Source: JBDKTK01 sp039680225
Lineage (GTDB): Bacteria; Desulfobacterota; Syntrophia; Syntrophales; UBA4778
Direction of reading: 5' to 3'
DNA: 24,841 bases
NCBI GenBank assembly: GCA_039680225.1
Contig: JBDKTK010000044.1
Coordinates: forward strand, 1 to 24,841
Below are positions 1 through 8,296 of the stretch, one piece after another. The notes beneath the pieces are model-generated. The model did not search any database, was not told the DNA's origin, and saw only the letters and a program-made list of their open reading frames with translations. Both the position numbers and the translations under genes were made by a program. How positions within the stretch are numbered: the first letter of the stretch is position 1; the number at the start of each line of letters is the position of its first letter.

Positions 1-1541
1 ACAGCCCCTTTCTTATGAAGGACATGCAAACAGGAGTTGAGAGGGTCATCCGGGCAATCAACCGCAAGGAAAGGATCACTATTTATGGGGACTATGATGT
101 CGACGGGATCACTTCGCTGGTCATCCTTTTCAAGTTCCTGAGGGACATCCGTGCGGATGTGCGATCCTACATACCGGACAGGATCGAAGAGGGCTACAGC
201 CTCAACCTGAAAGCAATCGACAGGATCAAAGCAAACGGCACATCTCTCATCATTACTGTCGATTGCGGAAGCTCCGATATAGATGATATTGCTTATGCCG
301 GCTCGCAGGGTATAGACGTGGTCGTGCTTGACCATCATGAAGTCCCGGATGTCCTGCCCCGGGCGGCGGCCATTATCAATACCAACCGCCCCGATTGCCG
401 TTTCCCTTTCAAGGACCTGGCGGGAGTGGGAATCGTTTTCAACTTCCTCATTGCGCTCAGGAGCAAGCTGCGCGACGCGGGGTTCTGGTCGCAGTCGGCC
501 TACCCCAACCTGAAAGAGTATCTTGACCTGGTCGCCCTGGGGACCATCGGCGATATATCGCCCCTGACCGGCGAGAACAGGATATTCACCAGGATAGGGC
601 TGGAGCTGATCAACAAAGGGACCAGGGCCGGCCTCAAGGCGCTGATGAGCGCCTGCGGCATCGATTCCTCCCTGGATTCCATAATTGCCTCGTTCACCCT
701 TATCCCCAGGATCAATGCCGCGGGACGGATCGCCTCTCCCGAAGATTCCATCAAGCTGCTCCTCACCGATAACCCGGCGGAAGCGGCCGCGATCGCCCGC
801 AAGCTGGAAAGCTATAACCGCGAGCGCCAGTCGCTTGAGAAAGCGATCTTTTCCGACGCTTTGTCTGTTATCGAAGGGACCGAAGGATCGCACCCCGCAT
901 TCATCCTGAGCTCGGCGAAATGGCACCCGGGCGTGATAGGGATAGTCGCGTCCAAGCTGGTGGACATCTATTATCGCCCCGTGATGCTGATCAGCCTGAA
1001 AAACGGCATCGGCAAGGGCTCGGGCAGGAGCGTGAGCGAAATAAACCTCCACGAAATACTCAATGCCTGCAATTCATATCTTCTCGCCCACGGCGGCCAC
1101 AGGTATGCAGCCGGCATATCCATCCGGGAAGACATGATCGGGGAATTCCGCAAGGCGTTCTTCGCCATGCTGTCCAGGCAGGGCGATGTATCCGGCATTG
1201 GGCCGCAGACCGTTATCGATGCGCAATGCACCCTGGCGGAAGTTGACGGAAACCTGGTCAGCCAGTTCGAGATGCTGGCCCCGTTCGGGAACATGAACCC
1301 GGAGCCTGTCCTGTATTCGAAGCAGGTCCAGGTCTCGTCGCTTTCGGTTGCCGGCAACAGGCACCTTCGCATGCGCGTTTCGGGAGACGGCGTCTCCCGC
1401 AATTCGATCTGGTTCGGGAAAGGCAGTTTCATGGGCAGTATCTCCGAACCCCTCCATGACATAATTTTCACGCCCCAGGTGAACAACTGGAACGGCTCGT
1501 CCAGCATCCAGCTCAAGATCCGCGACATGGCCGCCGTTTAG
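1..1541 (+). CDS. recJ: Single-stranded-DNA-specific exonuclease RecJ (5' end outside window)
   Basis: RecJ degrades single-stranded DNA 5' to 3' in recombination and mismatch repair. The frame is already open at base 3 and reads SPFL before the first Met at 15, which matches the conserved 'DPF' run near the RecJ N-terminus. Only the first ~60-80 residues are therefore missing, and the Met at 15 is internal. Counting from that Met: DHH-family motif I, YGDYDVDG, at 24-31; DHH motif, VLDHHEVP, near 104-111; a RINAAGR motif near 234; and the C-terminal DHHA1 part with HPGVIGIVASKL, GSGRS and HGGHRYAAG. The C-terminal OB-fold region is present and ends in a normal TAG. All metal-binding motifs look intact. 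The family call is secure; regulation lies outside the window. Confidence 0.95.
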   Translation, partial: SPFLMKDMQTGVERVIRAINRKERITIYGDYDVDGITSLVILFKFLRDIRADVRSYIPDRIEEGYSLNLKAIDRIKANGTSLIITVDCGSSDIDDIAYAGSQGIDVVVLDHHEVPDVLPRAAAIINTNRPDCRFPFKDLAGVGIVFNFLIALRSKLRDAGFWSQSAYPNLKEYLDLVALGTIGDISPLTGENRIFTRIGLELINKGTRAGLKALMSACGIDSSLDSIIASFTLIPRINAAGRIASPEDSIKLLLTDNPAEAAAIARKLESYNRERQSLEKAIFSDALSVIEGTEGSHPAFILSSAKWHPGVIGIVASKLVDIYYRPVMLISLKNGIGKGSGRSVSEINLHEILNACNSYLLAHGGHRYAAGISIREDMIGEFRKAFFAMLSRQGDVSGIGPQTVIDAQCTLAEVDGNLVSQFEMLAPFGNMNPEPVLYSKQVQVSSLSVAGNRHLRMRVSGDGVSRNSIWFGKGSFMGSISEPLHDIIFTPQVNNWNGSSSIQLKIRDMAAV

Positions 1542-1595
1542 TTAAGAGCAGTTCAGCAATAATATACGCTGATGCGGCGGGCGCCCTCTGGAAAT

Positions 1596-1608
1596 GGGGA
1601 CCGTCCCC
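1596..1608. repeat. Short palindrome GGGGAC-c-GTCCCC
   Basis: A 13-base near-perfect palindrome (6-bp arms, one central base) preceded by GGAAAT, in the 207-bp gap between recJ and the HD-GYP gene. It resembles short GGGGAC-containing repeats that I recall as dispersed in deltaproteobacterial genomes, but only one copy is visible here. The rest of the gap holds only the promoter-like site listed next. Confidence 0.35.
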
Positions 1609-1685
1609 GCAGACATGCCCAACAGCCTTTCCCGTTATGATTGTTTGCTTGCAATGGACGGCTTATTTGATGTATAGACAAAATG

Positions 1686-1716
1686 TTGACGCATCCCGTT
1701 CTAGTGTCACTATAAT
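1686..1716 (+). promoter_or_regulatory. Putative sigma70 promoter for the PAS/HD-GYP gene
   Basis: TTGACG at 1686-1691 and a perfect TATAAT at 1711-1716, with a rather long 19-bp spacer. It lies 32 bp upstream of the ATG at 1749. The -10 box is convincing, the spacing less so. Confidence 0.45.
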
Positions 1717-1748
1717 TCTATCTTTGGAACCGGATCATGGCCTGATGG

Positions 1749-2750
1749 ATGCAGAATAAGCTGAAATTTCCCGAGCCTGATGAAATTGATTTTCGCTCCC
1801 TGATTGAAAGCATCAACGTCGGCGTCTGCCGTATTTCGTCCCCCCCCAAATCCCGTCTTACAAAAGCAAACACCGCGCTGGCGAGGATCATGGGATTCAA
1901 TTCAATCCACGAATTGATGACGCACCCGTTTATGGCCCATTTCGATAATAAATCCGACGCCCTGGCAATTGCCGAGAAGGCCAGGAACCAGGGATTCCTC
2001 AAGAGCGAGCAGATCAAACTGCGGAAGCTGACGGGAGAAGTCATCTGGGTCTCCCTGGCGGCAACGGTGCAGTACAACGGCTCCGGATTGATTCAGTGGA
2101 TCGACGGGGTGGTCGAAGACATCACCGAGCGCAAGATCGCCGAGGAAAAATTAAAGAGCAGTTTCAACCAGCTCCGGAAAATGATGGACGGGACGATCCA
2201 GACGATCACGAACATGCTGGAGATCCGCGACCCGTACACTGCCGGGCACCAGAGGGGCGTCCGGGACATCGCCTGCGCGATCGCCAGGGAGATGGGGCTC
2301 ACCGATGAGCATATCGGGTGGATCCAGATCGCTTCGCTGATCCATGATATCGGCAAGATCTACATCCCGGCTGAAGTGCTCTGCAAGCCGGGAAAGCTCA
2401 CGGAAATAGAATTCGACCTGATGAAGGCGCACCCGGAAGTGGGGTGCAAGATCCTCAGCAACATCGATTTTTCCTTCCCGGTGTCAAGGATAATCTACCA
2501 GCACCACGAAAGGATCAACGGCTCCGGCTACCCCAACGGATTGAAAGGCGCGCAGATATTGCTCGAGGCAAAGATTATCGGCGTTGCCGACGTGGTCGAA
2601 TCCATGGCATCCCACCGCCCGTACAGGCCGGCGCTGGGAATGGACAAGGCCCTTGCGGAACTTGAAGAGAAAAGGGGCATACTGTACGATCCTGAAGTAG
2701 TAGACGCCTGCCTGAACCTTTTCCGGCAGAAAAAATTCGATTTCGGTTGA
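1749..2750 (+). CDS. PAS domain-containing HD-GYP cyclic-di-GMP phosphodiesterase
   Basis: 333 residues without membrane segments, so probably cytoplasmic. Residues ~15-130 form a PAS sensor domain ending in the usual VVEDITERK linker, and a short coiled-coil-like stretch follows (~130-150). The HD-GYP domain occupies ~155-330: DPYTAGHQRG near 161-170, the HD pair in HDIGK at 199-203, HPEVG near 228, YQHHE at 250-254, and the GYP triad at 260-262 followed by NGLKG. All metal-ligand positions known for active HD-GYP enzymes appear present, so hydrolysis of c-di-GMP is likely. What the PAS domain senses cannot be read from the sequence. The upstream ATG at 1745 meets a stop within five codons, so 1749 is used; no strong ribosome-binding site is seen. 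Its TGA directly abuts the stop of the convergent livF. Confidence 0.88.
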   Translation: MQNKLKFPEPDEIDFRSLIESINVGVCRISSPPKSRLTKANTALARIMGFNSIHELMTHPFMAHFDNKSDALAIAEKARNQGFLKSEQIKLRKLTGEVIWVSLAATVQYNGSGLIQWIDGVVEDITERKIAEEKLKSSFNQLRKMMDGTIQTITNMLEIRDPYTAGHQRGVRDIACAIAREMGLTDEHIGWIQIASLIHDIGKIYIPAEVLCKPGKLTEIEFDLMKAHPEVGCKILSNIDFSFPVSRIIYQHHERINGSGYPNGLKGAQILLEAKIIGVADVVESMASHRPYRPALGMDKALAELEEKRGILYDPEVVDACLNLFRQKKFDFG

Positions 2751-3554
2751 TTAGAGCCAGCGCTTCCTCCGCCGGTATGATTTTACATCATCATACGACC
2801 GGCTGAGGTCCCCTCCCCCGCCCATTCCGAGATAGAATTCCTTGATATCGGGATTGGCCCGGAGTTCCCCGGCAGTCCCCTCCAGCATGATTTTCCCGTT
2901 TTCCATGACGTACCCGTAATGGGCTATCCGCAGGGCCATTGCCGCATTCTGCTCGACGAGGACTATCGTCGTCCCCTGCTCCTCGTTGATCCTTTTTATG
3001 ATCCGGAAGATTTCTTCAACGACAAGTGGGGCCAGGCCCAGAGAGGGCTCGTCGAGGAGGAGCAGCTTGGGGTGAGCCATCAGCGCCCGGCCCATCACCA
3101 GCATCTGCAGCTCGCCGCCGCTGCAATATCCGGCAAGCCCGTTTTTCCTGTTCACCAGAGCGGGGAAATAACTGTAAACCATTTCGAGGTCCTGGCGGTA
3201 GGCCTTGTGCGGACGGGCGGCAGTGCCCACCCTGAGGTTTTCCTCGACTGTCAGGTACTTGAAAGGCTGCCGTCCCTCGAGCACCTGGATTATCCCCAGC
3301 CTGGTTATTTCCTCCGGGGAGGAATTCTTGATCTGCCGGCCCGTGAAGACGATATCGCCTTCCGTGACCCTCCCGTTCTCCGGTTTCAGCAGGCCGGATA
3401 TCGCCTTGAGGGTCGAGGTCTTCCCTGCCCCGTTGGCGCCCAGCAGCGACACGATGCTGTTGGGGGGGACCTTGAGGGAAACGCCCCTCAGGACCTGGAT
3501 CACGTCCGAATAGACAACACTTATATTGTTGAGAAGCAGCAGTTCATTATCCAT
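2751..3554 (-). CDS. livF: Branched-chain amino acid-type ABC transporter ATP-binding protein LivF
   Basis: Cytoplasmic ATPase subunit, last gene of the leftward operon. Walker A GANGAGKT at 39-46, Walker B LLLLDEP near 164-170 with catalytic Glu169, and the LVEQN switch at 199-203 that LivF-type ATPases carry in place of the usual His. The signature reads CSGGELQ (144-150) instead of the common LSGGEQQ, a double substitution worth noting. After the ATPase core there is a basic C-terminal tail ending RRRKRWL, which I recall from LivF proteins of ligase-containing operons. ATG start with AGGTG four bases upstream, 10 bp after livM. The family call is secure. Substrate is set by the binding protein, and the operon leader points to phenylalanine rather than Leu/Ile/Val. 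Confidence 0.92.
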   Translation of the reverse strand: MDNELLLLNNISVVYSDVIQVLRGVSLKVPPNSIVSLLGANGAGKTSTLKAISGLLKPENGRVTEGDIVFTGRQIKNSSPEEITRLGIIQVLEGRQPFKYLTVEENLRVGTAARPHKAYRQDLEMVYSYFPALVNRKNGLAGYCSGGELQMLVMGRALMAHPKLLLLDEPSLGLAPLVVEEIFRIIKRINEEQGTTIVLVEQNAAMALRIAHYGYVMENGKIMLEGTAGELRANPDIKEFYLGMGGGGDLSRSYDDVKSYRRRKRWL

Positions 3555-3564
3555 GCGTCACCTG

Positions 3565-4635
3565 TCAGTATGAGAAGGGCCAGAGCCTGAAGCTCGATCT
3601 CGTAATGCGCCACACTTCCGCCAGGCCCTTGGGCTCGATTAAAATGAAAAGGACGATTGCCAGGCCGAACACCAGCTCCCTTATCGGGGCGAAGTTCAGC
3701 TCCAGCCCGGCGATCCCCCCGGAGTTCATCAGGTAGTCTGTCAAATACCGCAACAGCTCGTTGAGGATGGTGATGAAAGCGGCGCCGAATATCGACCCGG
3801 AGATGCTCCCCAACCCGCCGATGATAACCATTGCAATGTATTCAACTGAAAGCGAGAGGCTGAAGGGCTCGGTCGTCACACTGACCATGTAATACGCCCA
3901 GACTGCCCCCGCCACCCCCGCGTAAAACGAACTGATCCCGAAGGAAAGGAGCTTGAAGCGGAACACGGGTATGCCCATCCCCTCCGCCGCCCTGTCATTG
4001 TCCCTGATCGCGACAAACGCCCGGCCGTACCTTGTGCGGACGAGGTTGACGGCCCCCCAGGTCAGGACGGCAAGGGCGATGAATATTATATAGAAAAAGC
4101 TGCGGTCGCCGCTCAGCTCGACGCCCATGATCTCGGGGGACGGCAGTGTGATCCCCATGGTCCCGCGTGTTACTCCCTCCCAGTGGACCAGGATGTACTC
4201 GATTATGAATTGCCCGGCCAGAGTCGCGATGGTCAGGTAAAGGCCCTTGAGCCGTCCCGATGGTATGCCGAATACCATGCCGACCATGGCCGTTACCAGA
4301 CCTGCAGCCGGTATCGCTAGATAGAACGGGACATTGGCGGATGTCGCCAGGACGGCGCCTGCGTAAGCGCCGACGCCCAGGAACGCGCCGTGGCCGAGGG
4401 AAATCTGTCCCGTCATTCCGATCAGGATATTGAGGCCGATTGCCGCGATTGAGGCAATCCCGATGGTATTGATGATATACAGCGTATAGGGGCCGCTCAA
4501 AAAAGGGACAGCCCCGAATAGAATGGCCAGGCCTGCAAGGGACCAGAACCTCCCGAAATCGGTCTGAAAGATGGCAAGTTCCTGGAAGTAGCTCTCCTTG
4601 TAATTGCCGCAGGGGTGGAAATTCAGTTTTCGCAC
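3565..4635 (-). CDS. livM: Branched-chain amino acid-type ABC transporter permease LivM
   Basis: 356-residue integral membrane permease. After a ~30-residue hydrophilic N-terminus come multiple hydrophobic helices. They include the family hallmark NILIGMTGQISLGHGAF near 69-85, a glycine-rich cytoplasmic coupling region (MVIIGGLGSISGSIFG), and a C-terminal FILIEPKGL run typical of LivM. The start codon is GTG, with AAAGGG eight bases upstream inside the end of livH. Only 3 bp separate it from livH, indicating translational coupling. Together with LivH it would form the transmembrane channel of the importer. The length is slightly longer than the usual ~320-330 residues because of the N-terminal extension. 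Confidence 0.92.
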   Translation of the reverse strand: MRKLNFHPCGNYKESYFQELAIFQTDFGRFWSLAGLAILFGAVPFLSGPYTLYIINTIGIASIAAIGLNILIGMTGQISLGHGAFLGVGAYAGAVLATSANVPFYLAIPAAGLVTAMVGMVFGIPSGRLKGLYLTIATLAGQFIIEYILVHWEGVTRGTMGITLPSPEIMGVELSGDRSFFYIIFIALAVLTWGAVNLVRTRYGRAFVAIRDNDRAAEGMGIPVFRFKLLSFGISSFYAGVAGAVWAYYMVSVTTEPFSLSLSVEYIAMVIIGGLGSISGSIFGAAFITILNELLRYLTDYLMNSGGIAGLELNFAPIRELVFGLAIVLFILIEPKGLAEVWRITRSSFRLWPFSY

Positions 4636-4638
4636 TGC

Positions 4639-5517
4639 CTAAACCCTTTCTATTTCGACGAGCCCGAAAAGTCCGTACGGCTTGATCAGCAGGATGAACA
4701 CGAGCGCGATATAAGGTACCACGTCCCGCAGGGAAGTGGAGACGTACCCGCCCGTGAAGGTCTCCAGCAGGCCGATAATAAGGCCGCCGATGATGGCCCC
4801 CCCGATGCTGTCCAGCCCTCCCAGGATGACCACGGGGAAGACTTTCAGCCCCACGGAGCTCAGTTCGTGGACGTTGATGCCGTTCATGATACCGAGGATG
4901 ATCCCGCTCAGGGCGGCCACCATTGCGGCTATGGCCCAGGACAGGGCGAATACCTTTTTCACGTTGACTCCCAGGGACAGGGCGGCGGTCTGGTTGTCCG
5001 CAACGGACCTCATGTAAATGCCCTGGGAGGAATACTTGAAGAACATCCCGAAGATCAGCAGGAAGCTGATCCCGACCAGCAGCGATGCAGTGTAAACGGG
5101 CGCGACTTGGATGGAACCCCAGGTCAGCTCCAGCCATTCGGGAAGGAAATCAGGGTACGTGTGCAGGTTGCCTCCCCAGACAAGGAGCATGAACCCCTTG
5201 AGGACCGAGGCCAGCCCGACGGTGAGCATGACGACCTCGATGAGCGGCTCCCCGATAAGCGGCCTCAGGAACAGCCGCTCGATAACGAAACCCAGGGCGA
5301 AGCTCGCGCATAACGTCAGCAGGAAAGCGGGAACGACAGGCACGCCCGCCGCAACCACCAGGGCCAGGAATATGAAGCCGCCCAGCGCCAGGATCTCGCC
5401 GTGGGCGAAATTGAGGACGCTTGACGATTTGAAGATCATGACAAAGCCCATGGCCGATATCCCATAGAGGAATCCAATGCTTAACCCGTTGACCAGTAAT
5501 TGCAGAAAAAAATCCAT
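4639..5517 (-). CDS. livH: Branched-chain amino acid-type ABC transporter permease LivH
   Basis: 292-residue membrane permease, partner of LivM. The N-terminus contains the LivH hallmarks NGLSIGFLYGISAMGFVMIF and NFAHGE (about 37-42), and the coupling motif VILGGLDSIGGAIIGG lies near 230-245. It ends in a hydrophobic FILLIKPYGLFG run. The ATG is preceded by a strong AAGGAG seven bases upstream, which overlaps the TAA stop of the CoA ligase gene (11-bp gap), so the ligase and permease are clearly on one transcript. Length is normal for the family. Confidence 0.92.
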   Translation of the reverse strand: MDFFLQLLVNGLSIGFLYGISAMGFVMIFKSSSVLNFAHGEILALGGFIFLALVVAAGVPVVPAFLLTLCASFALGFVIERLFLRPLIGEPLIEVVMLTVGLASVLKGFMLLVWGGNLHTYPDFLPEWLELTWGSIQVAPVYTASLLVGISFLLIFGMFFKYSSQGIYMRSVADNQTAALSLGVNVKKVFALSWAIAAMVAALSGIILGIMNGINVHELSSVGLKVFPVVILGGLDSIGGAIIGGLIIGLLETFTGGYVSTSLRDVVPYIALVFILLIKPYGLFGLVEIERV

Positions 5518-5528
5518 CCGGATGCTCC

Positions 5529-7454
5529 TTAGTTGAGAGTAATTAACTTCACCTTTGTTTCTATCGTGCCGACCCGCCCGTCCTGGTACCTGATCTTGCC
5601 CTTCACATCGATTTCGCTGTCCTTGCCGTACATGGCCTCGATGATCTTGAGGTACAAACCGTAAACGAACCTCCGGCGCACCTTGCCCGTTCGTGTAAGC
5701 TCCTCGTCGTCGGCGTCGAGCAGTTTATACAGAAGGCAGAACCTCCTGATCTTCATGGCGGGCTGCAGTTGCGCGTTGACGTTTTGTATCTCGCTGCCGA
5801 TCAGCTCTTCTATTTCCGGCCGGCGGGTGAGGTCCATGTATGTCGTGAAAGGGATCATCCTCCCCTCCGCCCAGTTGCCTGTATTGCCGGGATCGATATT
5901 GATAATGGCCGTCAGGTAAGGCCGCGCTTCCCCGAAGACCACTGCCTCTTTGATGAAGTTGCTGAACTTCAGCCGGGTCTCGATGAAGTCGGGCGAAAAG
6001 GCGAAGCCGTCGCGGTTGCGGATAATCTCCTCCTTGCGCCCCAGCACGACAAGGTGGCCGTCTGAGTCAAGGTACCCTGCGTCCCCCGTCTTGAGCCAGC
6101 CCTCCGCGAACGCCGCCTCAGTGGATTTGTAATCCATATAATAACCGCTGAAACAGCCGTCGCCGGAAACAAGGATTTCCTGGTCGCCGGAAATTGAGAC
6201 ATTGACGCCCGGCAGGGGTTTCCCCACCGTTTCCATCTTGATCTCGGAATCAGGCTGGATCTGGAAAATGCCCCCGGCCTCGGTGAGCCCGTAACACTGT
6301 TTCAGGTTAAGCCCGAGCGAGCGCAGGAACCGGATCACGTCGGGGCTGATGGGGTGGCCGCCGGTGAAGACGTCGGTCAGGCGGCTGCACCCTACCCTGT
6401 CGAGGAGGGGCCTGAAGGACACGGCCGCGGCGATTTTATAGGCGAGCGCCAGGTGGAGAGGGGCGCGTTTCCCGGCAAGTTCGCACTCCAGGGCCCGGGC
6501 GCCGATCGACGCCGCGATCCGGAATATCTTCCTCTTGAAAGCCCCCGATTCGCTGATCTTCACCCGGATTGAGGAGGCAAGGTCTTCCCAGAAGCGGGAC
6601 GATGTTATCATCGTCTGCGGGCCGATCTCCCGCATATCTTCCAGAACAGTCTCGGGCTTTTCGGGAAAGTTGAAGTTCAGGCCGCCCATGAGCGACACCC
6701 CCAGCCACATCTGGTCCACTATCCAGGCCGGCGGGGTGATCGATATCCAGTCGGCCCCCTGCCGCAGTGACAGGCTCTCCTCCCATTTCCTGCCCATGCG
6801 GGCCACGCCGCTGTGGGTGAGCATGGCAAGCTTGGGAAGCCCGGTCGTCCCCGACGTGAGGATCATGAGCGCCGTTTCTTTCTGCCGGCCCTTCCGGAGT
6901 TCCGTTTCGAATTTGTCCGGCGCCTCCCGGCTGCTTTTCTCTCCCAGCTCCAAGAGCTCCCGGAAACTGATAAGCCATTCGTCGTCCCTGTACGAGCGCA
7001 TCCCCGTGGGGTCGATGTAAATGACTTTTTTCACGTGCGGGAGGCTGCCGCGGACGGAAAGCAGCTTATCGGCCTGCTCCTGGTCCTGGACAAACACATA
7101 GGACGCCTGAAAGCGGCCGAGGCTTGTTGCCAGCTCTTCGGCGACCGCAGTCGTGAAAAGGCAAAGCGTCACCGCACCGGCCGCCTGGGACCCGAGCTGG
7201 GCAAAGGCCCACTCCGGGATGTTGGTCGTAATTATCCCCACCTGGTCGCCCCGCTTCAAGCCGAGTTCCATGAGGCCCAGCCCCGCGTTCCTGGCGAATC
7301 CATAATACTGCCGCCAGCTGTACGACTGCCATATGCCGTAGGCCTTTTCGCGGATGGCGGTCTTGTCGCCCAGCAGCCCGGCCTGGACGGCAAGGGCCTG
7401 GGGCAGCGTGAGGTCTTCCATTCTCGACTGATCAGGATACGGCGCGGCTGTCAT
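5529..7454 (-). CDS. AMP-dependent acyl-CoA synthetase (long-chain/aromatic acid-CoA ligase family)
   Basis: ANL-superfamily ligase, 641 residues: activates a carboxylic acid as acyl-AMP and transfers it to CoA. Visible motifs: P-loop TSGTTGLPK at ~200-208, YGLTEAG at ~388-394, GWLKTGD at ~452-458, GRKEE near 472, and the C-terminal catalytic lysine region LTRTGKVRRR. All catalytic positions look intact. The open frame begins with TTG at 7460, but the ATG at 7454 has GGAG seven bases upstream and is the better start. It overlaps the end of livG by 23 bp and is followed by livH after 11 bp, so it is embedded in the transporter operon. FadD-like annotation (long-chain fatty acid) is the usual label for this subfamily, but the operon's Phe-responsive leader makes an aromatic acid a reasonable alternative. 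The substrate is not determined. Confidence 0.85.
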   Translation of the reverse strand: MTAAPYPDQSRMEDLTLPQALAVQAGLLGDKTAIREKAYGIWQSYSWRQYYGFARNAGLGLMELGLKRGDQVGIITTNIPEWAFAQLGSQAAGAVTLCLFTTAVAEELATSLGRFQASYVFVQDQEQADKLLSVRGSLPHVKKVIYIDPTGMRSYRDDEWLISFRELLELGEKSSREAPDKFETELRKGRQKETALMILTSGTTGLPKLAMLTHSGVARMGRKWEESLSLRQGADWISITPPAWIVDQMWLGVSLMGGLNFNFPEKPETVLEDMREIGPQTMITSSRFWEDLASSIRVKISESGAFKRKIFRIAASIGARALECELAGKRAPLHLALAYKIAAAVSFRPLLDRVGCSRLTDVFTGGHPISPDVIRFLRSLGLNLKQCYGLTEAGGIFQIQPDSEIKMETVGKPLPGVNVSISGDQEILVSGDGCFSGYYMDYKSTEAAFAEGWLKTGDAGYLDSDGHLVVLGRKEEIIRNRDGFAFSPDFIETRLKFSNFIKEAVVFGEARPYLTAIINIDPGNTGNWAEGRMIPFTTYMDLTRRPEIEELIGSEIQNVNAQLQPAMKIRRFCLLYKLLDADDEELTRTGKVRRRFVYGLYLKIIEAMYGKDSEIDVKGKIRYQDGRVGTIETKVKLITLN

Positions 7455-8289
7455 TTTCAATCTCCGGATTTTCTTCTGTCCCCCGCCCCAGGTAGGCCGC
7501 CACCACCTCCGGGTCGGACCTTACTTCATCGGGGGAGCCCTCGGCCAGCTTCCGGCCGAAATTCAGGACCACAACTCTTTTGGAAATGCTCATGACGATG
7601 GACATGTCATGCTCCACGAGGATCATCGTCAGCCCCCACGACCTGTTCAATTCGAGGAGGAACCTGACCATGTCCTCTTTCTCTTCGAGCGTCATCCCCG
7701 CAAACGGCTCGTCAAGGACGAGCAGTTTCGGCTCCAGAGCCAGCGCCCGGCCAAGCTCGACCCTTTTCCTCAGCCCGTAGGGCAGCGAACCTACCTCTTT
7801 CTTGCGGATCTCCTGCATCTCGAGAAAGTCGATTATCTCCTCGAGCACCCGGCGGTGGCGGACTTCCTCTTTTTTCACGGCGGGCATAAAGGCCAGGGCT
7901 GAAAGCAGAGAGTACCTGCAGTGGTTGTGGCGGGCGAGCATCATGTTGGCCAGGACCGTCATCCTCGGGAACAGCTCGATATTCTGAAAAGTCCGCCCAA
8001 TGCCCTGCCCGGTCATTTCATGAGGACGCCGGCCGGTCACGTCGACGGAATTGAAGATGATCTTTCCCTCCTGCGGATGGTAATAGCCGGTGATGCAGTT
8101 GAGAAGGCTTGTCTTGCCCGCGCCGTTGGGACCGATTAGCGCCACAAGTTCGCTCGTGCCGACATCGAAGCTGACGCCGTCAACGGCCTTGATCCCGCCG
8201 AAACGAAGAGAAAGGTTCTTTATCTCCAAATCCGCCCTGACCGGGCCGGCTCCTGAATAAATTTCGGGTTGTCCCCTGTACGATTTCAT
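7432..8289 (-). CDS. livG: Branched-chain amino acid-type ABC transporter ATP-binding protein LivG
   Basis: 285-residue cytoplasmic ATPase. From the ATG at 8289: Walker A GPNGAGKT at 53-60, Q-loop in GRTFQNIELFP (98-108), a LivG-type signature LPYGLRKRVELGRAL (169-183), Walker B LLVLDEPFAG (189-198) and H-loop His227 in VEHDMS. The frame is open from a TTG at 8292, but the adjacent ATG with GAGG five bases upstream is preferred. It starts 7 bp after the binding-protein gene and overlaps the ligase by 23 bp. About 20 residues precede the ABC core. It would pair with LivF as the ATPase heterodimer. Confidence 0.92.
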   Translation of the reverse strand: MKSYRGQPEIYSGAGPVRADLEIKNLSLRFGGIKAVDGVSFDVGTSELVALIGPNGAGKTSLLNCITGYYHPQEGKIIFNSVDVTGRRPHEMTGQGIGRTFQNIELFPRMTVLANMMLARHNHCRYSLLSALAFMPAVKKEEVRHRRVLEEIIDFLEMQEIRKKEVGSLPYGLRKRVELGRALALEPKLLVLDEPFAGMTLEEKEDMVRFLLELNRSWGLTMILVEHDMSIVMSISKRVVVLNFGRKLAEGSPDEVRSDPEVVAAYLGRGTEENPEIENDSRAVS

Positions 8290-8296
8290 CAATGCC

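Noticed and set aside
3995..5137. A 380-codon minus-strand frame across livM and livH
   Set aside because: Out-of-frame reading rich in Arg, Pro and His, overlapping two well-supported permease genes.
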